From Brevibacterium marinum (GTDB lineage: Bacteria; Actinomycetota; Actinomycetes; Actinomycetales; Brevibacteriaceae), in NCBI RefSeq assembly GCF_011927955.1, contig NZ_JAATJN010000001.1:1922001-1986000 (forward strand): a stretch of DNA of 64,000 nucleotides. Direction: 5' to 3'. The translations under genes and the position numbers were made by a program. Positions 17,953 through 27,173 of this stretch are shown here, in pieces. Under the pieces are notes generated by a model, which worked only from the letters and a program-made list of their open reading frames with translations, did no database searches and was not told where the DNA came from. The first letter of the stretch is position 1. Every line of letters starts with the position of its first letter.

Positions 17953-19143
17953 ATGCCCACGATTACTGAAGTTCGCCCAATTCATGTCAATCGGATTCTC
18001 TATGTCAGCGTCGAGACCGATGACGGACTGTATGGGCTCGGCGAGTCCGGGGCATGGGCCTATCAGGAGGCGACCGCCGAGGTGGTGAAGACATTCGCCG
18101 AATACCTCGTCGGCCAGGACCCGCGGAAGATCGAGCATCACTGGCAGTTCATGTACCGTGCGTATCACTTCCGCGGTGCCGTCATCATGGGGGCTTTGAG
18201 CGCCATAGACATCGCGCTGTGGGACTTGGCGGGAAAACGGCTCGGTGTTCCTGTGCACGAGCTCCTGGGTGGGGCAGCGAGAGAACGCGTGCGAGTGTAC
18301 AAGCACGTCGCTGGAGCCACCGTTGACGAACTCGTCGAAGACTGCAAAGGTGCACAGTCGGAGGGCTACACTGCGGTGGGGCATCTTTCACCGTTCCTCG
18401 ACATCGACCGCAATGAGAGTCTGGAATCGTCGAACGCTCAGTACATCAGCGAGGCAGTCAACGTGCTCAAGACGCTTCGCGCCGAAGTCGGTGACGGCCT
18501 TGATCTGTGTGTCGAACTACATCGGCGACTGAGCATCAGCGAATCCATCACCTTCGCTCACGCTGTCGCAGATGTGATGCCGATGTTCATCGAGGATCCG
18601 GTGCGTCCGGACAACTTCGACTCGATGACACACGTGGCGTCCTCGGTTCCAGTGCCGGTGGCCACGGGGGAGCGGTTGCATACTCCCGAGGAGTTCCAGA
18701 TGCTGCTCAGTCGCTATCCGTTGGCATACACGCGGATCAGTGTCTGCTTGGCCGGAGGCATTACTGGAGCCATGAAGATCGCCGCCATCGCAGAATCAGT
18801 CGGGTCGAAAGTGGTGCCGCACAATCCGCTGAGCCCAGTGAGCACCGCAGCCTGTTTGCAGGTCTCCAGCGCAGTGTCCAATTTGGGAATCATGGAGCTG
18901 CCTGACCATTCAGGAGTCTCGGCAACCGAGAGGTACACCGCTTCAGCCGACGGCAAGCGTCAGGAATTCGACCAGACGGCGATGCTCAGTCCGATACCCG
19001 CAGCCGCCGGTGGCTATGCACCGGTGCCCTCTGGCCCGGGCCTGGGGATAGAGCTCGACTTCAAGTTGGCGGATCGAATCCCGGTCACGCGGGTGGAGAC
19101 CCTGTCGCGGCTTGGGGCGGACGGTGCGGTCGTCGACCAGTGA
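17953..19143 (+). CDS. Mandelate racemase/muconate lactonizing enzyme family dehydratase (galactonate dehydratase-like)
   Basis: 396-residue enolase-superfamily protein, presumably dehydrating a sugar acid or hydroxy acid. The N-terminal capping domain spans about 1-115 and the barrel follows. MFIEDPVRPDN near residue 215 and VATGERLHTPEEF near 237 supply the second and third metal acids. LAGGITGAMKIAAIAE and VVPHNPLSPVSTAACLQ match the general-base region of the D-galactonate/mannonate dehydratase group. Two oddities are present. The first metal position reads VELHRR, where most relatives have an Asp (DxH). The strand before LAGGIT reads RISVC, where DgoD has QPD. The specificity is therefore probably not D-galactonate. 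No strong ribosome site except GGAGG 8 nt before the start. Confidence 0.85.
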   Translation: MPTITEVRPIHVNRILYVSVETDDGLYGLGESGAWAYQEATAEVVKTFAEYLVGQDPRKIEHHWQFMYRAYHFRGAVIMGALSAIDIALWDLAGKRLGVPVHELLGGAARERVRVYKHVAGATVDELVEDCKGAQSEGYTAVGHLSPFLDIDRNESLESSNAQYISEAVNVLKTLRAEVGDGLDLCVELHRRLSISESITFAHAVADVMPMFIEDPVRPDNFDSMTHVASSVPVPVATGERLHTPEEFQMLLSRYPLAYTRISVCLAGGITGAMKIAAIAESVGSKVVPHNPLSPVSTAACLQVSSAVSNLGIMELPDHSGVSATERYTASADGKRQEFDQTAMLSPIPAAAGGYAPVPSGPGLGIELDFKLADRIPVTRVETLSRLGADGAVVDQ

Positions 19144-20345
19144 ATTCCGGTCTGACGAACTCGACGGTCACGGCGGCGTGCGGCAGCGGTTTGATTTACG
19201 CAGAACGTTCTACTGTGAGCGGTCGTGAAAGGTGTCAATCGGTGAGCATCTGTTCGAGCCCTCGGTCTGTGCTCCACTACGGTCGAAGAGCATTTTGACC
19301 GTGGTGACCGGGTCGGAACGCGCACGTCCACGAGTTACAGCAACTTCTTGGGCCTGATTCAAGGAGAGGTGCCTACTTATGTGTCATGCTGCGAGAGCAA
19401 CTGGGACTGTAGTTGCTTCGTTCTCGATAGGTGTCAATTGATTCAGCCGGGGCTGCCGACGACGTCGCTGGTACGTCGGTTCGACTCAGGTCACAACCGC
19501 GGTGTGTGGCTGCACTTAGATGCCGTCTGCTGGGGCGGGAAGCCGACTACTTGAACTTCTGCTACGGCTTGTCGTTGAACTCCCATTCGCTCGGCCTTTA
19601 CAGCACGCCGGCGCTTTCGCTCTCACGTCGCTCTTTATTGCGTGACCAACGCCTCCTAATCCAACGCATCCCAATGTACGCGCCCTGAACAAAAGTCGCA
19701 TGCGGTGAGTGACTCGGCCTTCGCTGAAAGTCGACGAAGACCAGTCGGGTAGTCAGCCTCGACTCTCCACCGTCTATTGACTAGCTCGCAGTGGGCAGTC
19801 AATGAAGGAGCGATAGGGCGGTTGGTGTTCAAGGCAATTTCGGGGCGCCTTGCCCCACGATGTGCGAGGGCACTTTTGGAACACGTGACGGTGCAGCGGA
19901 TTCGGTGCGACAACACCGACGCAGATCATGAAACGTCAGGCGAAGAGTTCAGCGTTGGGGAAGGCGCCGTGATCCGCTCGAATGTCGGAACCAAGCTCGA
20001 ATGTCGAAATCAAACTTGTGGTGTGAGATTATCACAATGGATGTGGCTCAGTGTTGTAATACGCTGTGGCTTATGCCAGCGGTGAATTGCATAGCATGGC
20101 AGCTATGTTCACGACTGACATCACAACGGCGTCTACCCTCAATTTTCCTCATGTATCGAGACAGAGCCAGGCGATCTCGCCGCTCGCTCAGCACGACGGC
20201 GACTGCGAACAGCAATACGTGCAAAATCAGATGTCACCAACCCCTGCATCAGTCCCGAGGGCAGACAACGGATGAGGTCGTGGCTGAAGCCATGGCCTGA
20301 GCGAACCGGATCGACACGGCATAAAACGTGAACAAGGAGAATGAA
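19144..20345. other. 1.2-kb gap without a recognisable gene
   Basis: Six-frame reading gives only short open frames with no family resemblance. The base composition is visibly more AT-rich than in the core genes. Small repeats were seen. GCTCGAATGTCG occurs twice, at 19976-19987 and 19995-20006. An inverted repeat TGTGA-5-TCACA lies at 20022-20036. An inverted repeat CATAGC-6-GCTATG lies at 20090-20107. The right part probably holds the promoter and operators of the transporter gene at 20346. The left part may be remnant DNA too decayed to name. Confidence 0.5.
20022..20036. promoter_or_regulatory. Candidate operator, TGTGA-N5-TCACA
   Basis: Perfect five-base inverted repeat with a 5-base spacer about 310 bp before the transporter start. 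It resembles a CRP/GlxR site (TGTGA-N6-TCACA) but is one base short in the spacer, so a GntR- or FNR/CRP-related regulator is only a possibility. A second inverted repeat follows at 20090-20107. Confidence 0.35.
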
Positions 20346-21791
20346 GTGAGCAACGAAGCCACTCCAGATGCAACAGTCCAGAAGAAGTCATCCAACGCCT
20401 ATGAAACTGTGCTGACACCTGGCCGATCACGGTTGATATGGATCCTCGCCACCGTCGGCGTTGGTCTGGCCGTCGTTGCAGCATTCATATCGGATGGCCC
20501 GACTCTTTGGGGTCTGCTCCCCATCGTTCTCTACGCCGTGTTGGCAATTCTCGGGATGGACATCGTCGTAGCCACCGTCGTCGCAGTGGTATCTGGGATC
20601 ATCATTGCCAAAATGGGAGCCATCGAGATCGGAACGTTGCTCGGTGACTCGTTAGCCGACCAGATCACCATCATCGGTCTCATCATTATGCTCGGCGCAG
20701 GAGTCGGCGAGATTCTCAAAGTCACCGGAGTCGCCCAGAGCATCGTCTCGACCGTCATGCACGTGTTCGGGAGAAGCGGCAAGAACATGATGGTGTTCGG
20801 TGTCATGATTTCTTGTTTGATTCTTGTGGCGGCGCTCGGCACCTTGGCTGGTGCCATTGCTATCGCGGCTCCGATCCTGCTCCCAATCACGGCTCGACTC
20901 GGATACACGAAGTCTGCCACTGCGTCGATGCTGTTCATCGGTGGATGCGCGGGCCTCGCGCTCGCACCGTTCGCCGGCTCGAACGTCGCGATCATGGAAG
21001 CGGCCGACGTCAACTATGCACAGTACGTGCTTTACGGCGGAGGGCCCATCGCATTGCTTTCACTCATCGTCGGCGTGCCGGTGGTGGCATTCATGCAGCG
21101 GTGGACGGCCAAGAAGGACGACTTCTATTCCACCGAAGAAGTAGGCGATGCGAGATCCGCTGAGGCGTCTGGGTCTCGTCTATCTACCTTCGTATTCCTT
21201 GGAATGCTGGCTGTGTCGGTAGTCTTCGCGGCCGTCACCTCAGCTGGAACCACCTTCCCGCTGCTCGCCTTGCCGGTGCTTGGCGTCGCCACCGCTATCG
21301 CCAGCCGGATGCGAGCTCAGGACATCGTCTCAATGATCTACCGTGGATGCTCCCAGGTTGTCAGCATTTTCATTCTCTTCTGGCTCCTTGCCGCGCTCTT
21401 CATCATCATTGACATGTTGGCCCCATTCGACGTCGTCATGGACTTGTTCGGCGCACAGCTCGAATCCGCATCGCCGTTGGTCTTCACCATCATCATCGCG
21501 CTTCTCGGTTGGGTCGGTGTACCCGGAGCGACGGCAGCACAAGTCGTCCTCCTCGATAAGGTCTTTGGAGACCTCGGCGCGGCCCTCGGCGTGAGCGCTG
21601 GATCGTGGGTCATCGTGCTTCTCTTTGCCTCTAAGGCCGACACCTACGGACCGTTCCCCAACGGGAACATGGTGGGAGTCATGGGACTGGCACGATCAAC
21701 GAATCTGCGCAACATGCTGATCACTGGCTGGATGCTCCTGGTCCCCGCCTGCATCATGTATTTCCTCTTCCTCTTCTTCGAAACGAGGTAA
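20346..21791 (+). CDS. Ion-transporter (IT) superfamily permease, probable anion/proton or sodium symporter
   Basis: 481-residue protein with about twelve hydrophobic segments from residue 30. The repeated half-motifs ALGTLAGAIAIAAPILLPI with GGCAGLALAPFAGSN, and LLGWVGVPGATAAQVVLLDKVFG with ASKADTYGPFPNG, are typical of GntP/NhaC/DcuC-like transporters. The exact family and substrate are unclear. GTG at 20346 is preferred over the in-frame GTG at 20328 because AAGGAG lies 6 nt upstream of it. The deacylase gene starts 4 bp after the stop, so the two are cotranscribed and the permease probably imports the N-acyl-D-amino acid, its product, or a counter-ion. Confidence 0.75.
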   Translation: MSNEATPDATVQKKSSNAYETVLTPGRSRLIWILATVGVGLAVVAAFISDGPTLWGLLPIVLYAVLAILGMDIVVATVVAVVSGIIIAKMGAIEIGTLLGDSLADQITIIGLIIMLGAGVGEILKVTGVAQSIVSTVMHVFGRSGKNMMVFGVMISCLILVAALGTLAGAIAIAAPILLPITARLGYTKSATASMLFIGGCAGLALAPFAGSNVAIMEAADVNYAQYVLYGGGPIALLSLIVGVPVVAFMQRWTAKKDDFYSTEEVGDARSAEASGSRLSTFVFLGMLAVSVVFAAVTSAGTTFPLLALPVLGVATAIASRMRAQDIVSMIYRGCSQVVSIFILFWLLAALFIIIDMLAPFDVVMDLFGAQLESASPLVFTIIIALLGWVGVPGATAAQVVLLDKVFGDLGAALGVSAGSWVIVLLFASKADTYGPFPNGNMVGVMGLARSTNLRNMLITGWMLLVPACIMYFLFLFFETR

Positions 21792-21794
21792 ACA

Positions 21795-23414
21795 GTGTTC
21801 GATCTCCTCATCACCAACGCTCATATCGTCGATGGCACCGGACGCCCGAGATTTCACGGCGAAGTCGGGATCCGGGACGGCCGCATCGCATATGTTGCCC
21901 GCACACGCGAAACAGCTTCAAGACACGAGGCGGAAGCTGCCAACGATGACAGGGCCCGTCAAATGATTGATGCCCACGATCAGGTCTTGGTCCCCGGATT
22001 CATCGATCTGCATTCGCATGCTGACTTCTCGATCATGGCGGACCCAGCAGCACAGACACAGTTACTTCAAGGCGTGACCACCGCACTCGTCGGAAACTGT
22101 GGATCCTCGCCATTCCCGGCCCGGTCGGTCGCGCAGATACAGCGAGACAATGCGCACCTCGACGCAGAATTCACCGCTGACTGGACTGGCGCACGTGGAT
22201 TCTTTGAGGCAGTGCACGATGTCGGACCGGGCATCAATATCGCCCTTCAGGTCGGGCTGTCGAGCATTCGCTCCTACGTCATGGGACCGAACGACGCTGC
22301 ACCGGACTCCCAACAGCTGGACTCGATGAAGAGGCAAGTCGCTGAAGCTGCTGAAGTCGGAGTCTACGGCTTCTCCAGCGGACTCATCTACGCTCCCGGA
22401 ATGTATTCTCAGCCGAATGAGGTGGCAGCCCTCGTCGCTGAGGCTGCAGAGTACGGTCTCCTCTATTCGACCCATATGCGAAACGAATCGGATCGGCTTC
22501 TTCCAGCAGTCGAGGAGGCCATCAACGCCGCCACTGCCGCCGGAGCCAGGCTCGAGATCTCTCATCTCAAGGCAATGGGACCGGAAAACTATGGTTCTCC
22601 GGCTCTGGCATTGGCACGGATTGAAGAAGCGCGGGAGGGTGGACTCGATGTCAAAGCTGACGTATATCCCTATACGGCCTCGAGCACGAGACTGACATCG
22701 CGGCTTCCGGGCTACGCCATGGACGGTGGACAGGAGACGCTACTTGAGCGACTCTCCGATCCACTACAGCGTTCGAAGATTGCTGGCGACATGGCAGCCC
22801 GATTCGACAAAGACATCGATCCCGAAGGCGTCGTCATCGCCGCTCTCGGCGCGGGCGACACTGATGACGACTACACATGGGCGATCGGAGAGTCGATCGC
22901 CCAGATCGGGCGAAGAGAAGGCTGCTATGCAGAGGAAGCCGCAATGCGAGTCCTCTCGGCGCACGGGGCATCCGTGGGGATCGTCAACCACGCGATGGAC
23001 CGTGACGACGTCGCGAAGGTGCTTTCCCACCCGCTCGTCTCTGTCGCCAGTGACGGCTGGACGTTGCGGCCCAAAGGCGAGGGGATGCCGCACCCACGGT
23101 CGTTTGGAACCTTCGTCCGAGTACTGGGCAAATATGTCCGCGAAGAAGGACTGATCACACTCGAAGAAGCAGTGAGAAAGATGACGAGCCAGCCTGCGGA
23201 AAGACTGCAAATGGAGAATCGGGGCATCATCTCGCAGGGCAAGATAGCTGACCTCGCAATTTTCGACGCCGACTCCGTTCGCGAGAACTCCACCTTCGAC
23301 GATCCTTGGCAACTGGCGAGTGGATTGTCGACGGTACTCGTCGGGGGGAACATCGCGGTCAAGGACGGCCAAGTCACTGCCCAAAGGTACGGAAACGTTC
23401 TGCGGAAACGCTGA
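21795..23414 (+). CDS. N-acyl-D-amino-acid deacylase (D-aminoacylase, amidohydrolase superfamily)
   Basis: 539-residue cytosolic zinc hydrolase releasing D-amino acids from N-acyl or carbamoyl forms. The N-terminal beta-sandwich starts LLITNAHIVDGTG. The metal motif GFIDLHSHADF is near residue 74. GNCGSSPFP near 102 carries the metal-bridging Cys characteristic of D-aminoacylases. YSTHMRNES supplies a further His near 227, EISHLKAMG another, and VASDGWTLRPKG near 420 the catalytic Asp. HPRSFGTFVRVLGKYVREE is diagnostic of the family. GTG start at 21795 with GAGG 7 nt upstream, coupled to the permease gene. It suggests scavenging of peptidoglycan-derived or environmental D-amino acid derivatives. 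Confidence 0.93.
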   Translation: MFDLLITNAHIVDGTGRPRFHGEVGIRDGRIAYVARTRETASRHEAEAANDDRARQMIDAHDQVLVPGFIDLHSHADFSIMADPAAQTQLLQGVTTALVGNCGSSPFPARSVAQIQRDNAHLDAEFTADWTGARGFFEAVHDVGPGINIALQVGLSSIRSYVMGPNDAAPDSQQLDSMKRQVAEAAEVGVYGFSSGLIYAPGMYSQPNEVAALVAEAAEYGLLYSTHMRNESDRLLPAVEEAINAATAAGARLEISHLKAMGPENYGSPALALARIEEAREGGLDVKADVYPYTASSTRLTSRLPGYAMDGGQETLLERLSDPLQRSKIAGDMAARFDKDIDPEGVVIAALGAGDTDDDYTWAIGESIAQIGRREGCYAEEAAMRVLSAHGASVGIVNHAMDRDDVAKVLSHPLVSVASDGWTLRPKGEGMPHPRSFGTFVRVLGKYVREEGLITLEEAVRKMTSQPAERLQMENRGIISQGKIADLAIFDADSVRENSTFDDPWQLASGLSTVLVGGNIAVKDGQVTAQRYGNVLRKR

Positions 23415-23554
23415 CGTCGAATGACAACCGGTGAATACGCCCCGCGGTGAGTTGGCCGACACCGGTGAAGCCGAGGCGATCCGAGAACCCCGATTTTCTC
23501 ACGTCATGCGAATTAGATTGTCCTCGTTCCCACGCCAAATGGGAACTGTCTGCA

Positions 23555-23810
23555 TGAACCAATACATAGACAGAGCAGTCATAGGAAAGCTTGCCGATGG
23601 GGACGGAAACTATCGCCGAGGAGCGGTGCTCATCAGCGGGGAGAAGTACGTCGACGTGGAACCCACTTTCAGGCGAGGAGGCGGAACACGTGGTCGATGG
23701 GGGGGGGGGAGATGCCTTCCTAATGCCAGACTTCGTCGAGGCCCACGTCCACTGCTATTCCGAGGAAGGCGAACGGCATGAGACCATGCCGGGCCTCACC
23801 CTGTGCGGTG
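23555..23810 (+). pseudogene. Frameshifted N-terminal relic of an amidohydrolase/dihydropyrimidinase-type gene
   Basis: One frame gives GNYRRGAVLISGEKYVDVEPTF (bases ~23605-23670), the usual N-terminal beta-strand pattern of cyclic amidohydrolases. The signal then moves to the +2 frame near 23670 as EEAEHVVDGGGGDAFLMPDFVEAHVHCYSEE, including the metal HVH motif. After about 23790 no family match continues, so the catalytic domain is lost. An 11-base G run (23699-23709) encodes the glycine stretch in the second frame. A remnant copy of a second deacylase or hydantoinase beside the intact one is the simplest reading. Confidence 0.6.
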
Positions 23811-24127
23811 ATGTCAGCGCAGTCGTCATCGACCCACCCGAGCTGCCGGCCGTCGACAAGGAGTTAGTTCTCGACCAGTCCGCGCTCCCTCTGGGCTCGC
23901 AGGGCGGATTGGTCGAACTCGAATTCGCCGAGGCGGGGCACCACCCGTTCGGGTCACACAGGATGGTCGACGCCCAACGCTGCGCTCACAGAACCATTGT
24001 CATCGGCAGGCGGGACCCACTCACCGAGGCGGTGCGAATCGACGTACCACCTCGGCGATGATCGTCGCTGGGGACGAGGGCCGAAGATTCAAGGCTGAGG
24101 CCGCCGATGTACTAGGCTGGCTTCATT
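23810..24127. other. Gap before prfB
   Basis: No gene recognised beyond the tail of the amidohydrolase relic. The last 60 bases should contain the prfB promoter. No clear Shine-Dalgarno precedes the prfB ATG, so a leaderless or short-leader transcript is possible. Confidence 0.4.
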
Positions 24128-25246
24128 ATGGCCACTGATTATTCTGCTGAAATCGCCAACCTCCGTCAGACTTACAAAGCGATCCTCGACGTGTCCGATC
24201 TGGACGATCTTCGCTCAGAGGTCGCCGAGCTCACGGAGCAAGCGTCCGCACCGTCCTTCTGGGACGATCCGGACTCGGCGCAGAAGATCTCGGCCACGCT
24301 CGCACACAAGCAGGGAACACTGGACAAGCTGGAGAAGTTCGGTGTGCGCATCGACGATGCCGAGCTTCTCATCGAGATGTCCGAAGACGAGGGCGATGAG
24401 GATTCGAAGGCGGAAGCCGAACGTGACATCAAGAAGCTGCACGACCAGCTGGCCGACCTCGAGATCTCGACCCTGCTCAACCACGAATACGATGAGCGTT
24501 CGGCCGTCGTGACCGTGCGCTCCGGTGCCGGCGGCGACGATGCGACCGATTGGGCGCAGATGCTCATTCGCATGTACATCCGGTGGGGCGAGAACCGCGG
24601 GTACAACGTTCAGCAGCTCGACACCTCCTACGCCGAAGGTGCGGGCATCAAGTCCGCGACGATCCAGGTCAACGCACCCTATGCCTACGGCACTCTGTCC
24701 GTGGAGGCGGGCACCCACCGCCTAGTGCGGATCAGTCCTTTCGACAATCAGGGGCGTCGTCAGACCTCCTTCGCCGCCGTCGAGGTCGTCCCGCTCATCG
24801 AGTCCACCGACCACGTCGAGGTCGACGAGAACGATCTTCGCATCGACGTCTACCGGTCCTCGGGCCCGGGCGGGCAGTCCGTGAACACGACGGACTCGGC
24901 CGTGCGCATCACTCACGAGCCCACCGGCGTCGTCGTGAGCATGCAGAACGAGAAGTCCCAGATCCAGAACCGTGAAGCAGCGATGCGCGTGCTGCAGTCA
25001 CGCCTCCTCGACCTCAAACGCCAGGAGGAGGAAGCGGAGAAGAAGGAACTCGCCGGTGACATCAAGGCCAGCTGGGGCGACCAGATGCGCTCGTACGTGA
25101 CCCACCCGTACCAGATGGTCAAGGACCTGCGTTCGGGCTACGAGGTGAACAACCCCTCTGCGGTCTTCGACGGTGACATCGACGGACTCATCGAAGCCGG
25201 CATCCGCTGGCGCAAGGAGCAGGAGATGGCCGCCGAGGAAGACTGA
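24128..25246 (+). CDS. prfB: Peptide chain release factor 2
   Basis: 372-residue translation terminator that reads UGA and UAA and triggers peptidyl-tRNA hydrolysis. The codon-recognition tripeptide SPF is in [12 protein letters not shown] near residue 204, and the catalytic GGQ in [17 protein letters not shown] near 246. The coding frame is continuous from the ATG. The internal in-frame UGA and programmed frameshift that autoregulate prfB in many bacteria are absent. No good ribosome site precedes the start. It heads the classic actinobacterial block prfB-ftsE-ftsX-M23-smpB-ssrA. Confidence 0.97.
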   Translation: MATDYSAEIANLRQTYKAILDVSDLDDLRSEVAELTEQASAPSFWDDPDSAQKISATLAHKQGTLDKLEKFGVRIDDAELLIEMSEDEGDEDSKAEAERDIKKLHDQLADLEISTLLNHEYDERSAVVTVRSGAGGDDATDWAQMLIRMYIRWGENRGYNVQQLDTSYAEGAGIKSATIQVNAPYAYGTLSVEAGTHRLVRISPFDNQGRRQTSFAAVEVVPLIESTDHVEVDENDLRIDVYRSSGPGGQSVNTTDSAVRITHEPTGVVVSMQNEKSQIQNREAAMRVLQSRLLDLKRQEEEAEKKELAGDIKASWGDQMRSYVTHPYQMVKDLRSGYEVNNPSAVFDGDIDGLIEAGIRWRKEQEMAAEED

Positions 25247-25322
25247 TCCTCGGAGCGAGCCGACTCTGCCGGCCCGACCCGGACCGCGGGCTGGCCCCGG
25301 TTCGCCGACATGAACATCGTGG

Positions 25323-25372
25323 GTGTGGGCTCATGGTCGATTTCAGCGCTGAAATCGACCATGAGCCCACAC
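25323..25372. repeat. 50-bp perfect palindrome between prfB and ftsE
   Basis: The two 25-base arms are exact reverse complements with no spacer; the centre reads TTTCAGC|GCTGAAA and the ends GTGTGGGC/GCCCACAC. It sits 77 bp after the prfB stop and 199 bp before the ftsE start. There is no T-run on either side, so it is not a standard terminator. Possible readings are a REP-like dispersed palindrome, a cruciform, a hairpin stabilising prfB mRNA, or a site for a dimeric protein. The same 50-mer was not noticed elsewhere in the window. Confidence 0.85.
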
Positions 25373-25571
25373 TTATCTCCCCGACGGCTGACGCTTCAGT
25401 GCCGTCGCCCCCGACCGCGCCGGTCACGTCGCACTCCGTGCCGCTCCTCGCCCCTGCAGCTGTGAACTTCCTCAGATCCGCAACACACGCCCTTGCGCCT
25501 CCCGGATCATCATGGAGCTGTTACGTACAGTGGAAGCGGCCGAGCCATCCGCGACATGATTGAAGACCCTC

Positions 25572-26261
25572 TTGATCAAATTCGACTCAGTTTCGAAGTC
25601 CTACGACGCGCGCTCCCGCAAGGCACTCGACGACATCTCGTTCGAGGCCGAGCGCGGCGAATTCGTGTTCCTCGTCGGAGCTTCGGGCTCGGGTAAGTCC
25701 ACGGTCATCCGCCTCATCCTGCGCGAAGAGGTGCCGAGCACCGGCCGGATCCACATCGCCGGAAAATCCGTCGTGAGGATGCCCAGCTGGAAGGTGCCCT
25801 ACCTGCGTCGGGGGATCGGCACAGTGTTCCAAGACTTCCGGCTGCTGCCGAACAAAACCGTCTTCGCCAATGTCGCCTTCGCGCTCCAGGTTATCGGCAA
25901 GTCACGCGCTGCCATGTCGACCCTGGTCCCCGACGTCCTCGAGACGGTGGGCCTGGCGGGCAAGGAGAAGCGCTACCCCAACGAACTCTCCGGTGGTGAA
26001 CAGCAGCGCGTGGCCATCGCCCGCGCCGTCGTCAACAAGCCGGGGATCCTGCTCGCCGATGAGCCCACAGGCAACCTCGACCCGACCACCAGTGCCGACA
26101 TCATGTCGGTGCTCGAGAAGATCAACCGCAACGGAACTACGGTGCTCATGGCCACTCACGACGGAGAGATCGTCAACCGGATGCGCAAACGAGTCATTGA
26201 ACTCTCCGAAGGCGTCATCGTCCGCGACGTCGAAGAGGGCACGTACGGAGTAGCCTCATGA
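25572..26261 (+). CDS. ftsE: Cell-division ABC ATPase FtsE
   Basis: 229 residues, the standard FtsE length, from the TTG at 25572 ([11 protein letters not shown]); an in-frame TTG at 25560 would add four residues. Walker A is GASGSGKST near residue 37, the Q-loop [12 protein letters not shown] near 84, the ABC signature LSGGEQQR near 141, and Walker [14 protein letters not shown] near 160. FtsE with FtsX forms the inner-membrane complex that activates cell-wall hydrolases during division. The ftsX start overlaps its stop by 4 bp. No strong ribosome site was found, which with the TTG start suggests modest expression. Confidence 0.95.
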   Translation: MIKFDSVSKSYDARSRKALDDISFEAERGEFVFLVGASGSGKSTVIRLILREEVPSTGRIHIAGKSVVRMPSWKVPYLRRGIGTVFQDFRLLPNKTVFANVAFALQVIGKSRAAMSTLVPDVLETVGLAGKEKRYPNELSGGEQQRVAIARAVVNKPGILLADEPTGNLDPTTSADIMSVLEKINRNGTTVLMATHDGEIVNRMRKRVIELSEGVIVRDVEEGTYGVAS

Positions 26262-27172
26262 GGGCCGGATTCATCCTCTCAGAGGTCTGGTCCGGGCTGC
26301 GCAAGAACGTCTCGATGGTCCTGTCTGTGGTGCTCGTGACCTTCGTGTCGCTGCTCTTCGTCGGCGCCGCGATCCTGCTGCAGATGCAGGTGGGGCAGAT
26401 GAAGGACTACTGGTACGACCGCGTTCAGGTCTCCATCTTCCTGTGCCCACCGGACTCCGAGGCGACGAACTGCGTCGAGGGCGAAGCCACCGATACGCAG
26501 AAGACGAACATCGAGGACCAGCTGGACAGCTCGGAACTCGCACCCTACGTCGATGAGGTCTACTTCGAGGACAAGGGCGAGGCCTTCGAACACTTCCAGG
26601 ACCAGTTCAAGGGCACCAGCCTCGAGGGCACCGTGCCCAAGGACGAGATGAACGAGTCCTTCCGCGTCAAGCTCAAGGACGCCGAGAAGTACGAGATCAT
26701 CAAGGAGTCGTTCTCCTCGACGCCGGGCGTGGAGGAGGTCGTCGACCAGAACCAGCTCCTCGACCGCCTGTTCGGTGTCCTCAACATCGCCACCGTCATC
26801 GCCGTCGCGATCGCCGGCATCATGCTGCTGTGCGCAATGCTGCTCATCGCCACCACCATCAGGCTCTCCGCGTTCTCGAGGCGGCGCGAGACGGGCATCA
26901 TGCGCCTTGTCGGTGCCTCGAACACATTCATCCAACTCCCGTTCCTGCTCGAAGGGGTCATCGCCTCGGCGATAGGGGCGACTCTGTCCGCCGGCGTGCT
27001 GGGACTCATCGTCCACTTCGGCGTCAGCGGTTGGCTGGAGGGCCAGGCGGCCGGCTTCAGCCTCATCTCCGGAGTCAACGTCCTCATCGTCGCGCCGATC
27101 CTCATCGCCATCGGTGTGATCATGGCCGGAGCCTCGTCCCTGATCACCCTGAACAAATACACGAAGGTCTGA
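26258..27172 (+). CDS. ftsX: Cell-division membrane protein FtsX
   Basis: 304 residues with the FtsX/MacB permease topology. The first membrane helix is at about 21-45, then a ~120-residue extracellular domain, and three C-terminal helices at about 170-197, 222-250 and 270-297. The extracellular domain has a Cys pair ([12 protein letters not shown], residues ~67-78), as in other actinobacterial FtsX proteins. It transmits ATPase motion of FtsE to an extracellular peptidoglycan hydrolase; the M23 peptidase encoded one base downstream is the obvious candidate. ATGA overlap with ftsE. Confidence 0.95.
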   Translation: MRAGFILSEVWSGLRKNVSMVLSVVLVTFVSLLFVGAAILLQMQVGQMKDYWYDRVQVSIFLCPPDSEATNCVEGEATDTQKTNIEDQLDSSELAPYVDEVYFEDKGEAFEHFQDQFKGTSLEGTVPKDEMNESFRVKLKDAEKYEIIKESFSSTPGVEEVVDQNQLLDRLFGVLNIATVIAVAIAGIMLLCAMLLIATTIRLSAFSRRRETGIMRLVGASNTFIQLPFLLEGVIASAIGATLSAGVLGLIVHFGVSGWLEGQAAGFSLISGVNVLIVAPILIAIGVIMAGASSLITLNKYTKV

Positions 27173-27173
27173 G

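Noticed and set aside
24128..25246. Programmed frameshift in prfB
   Set aside because: The frame is continuous with no internal stop near codon 25.
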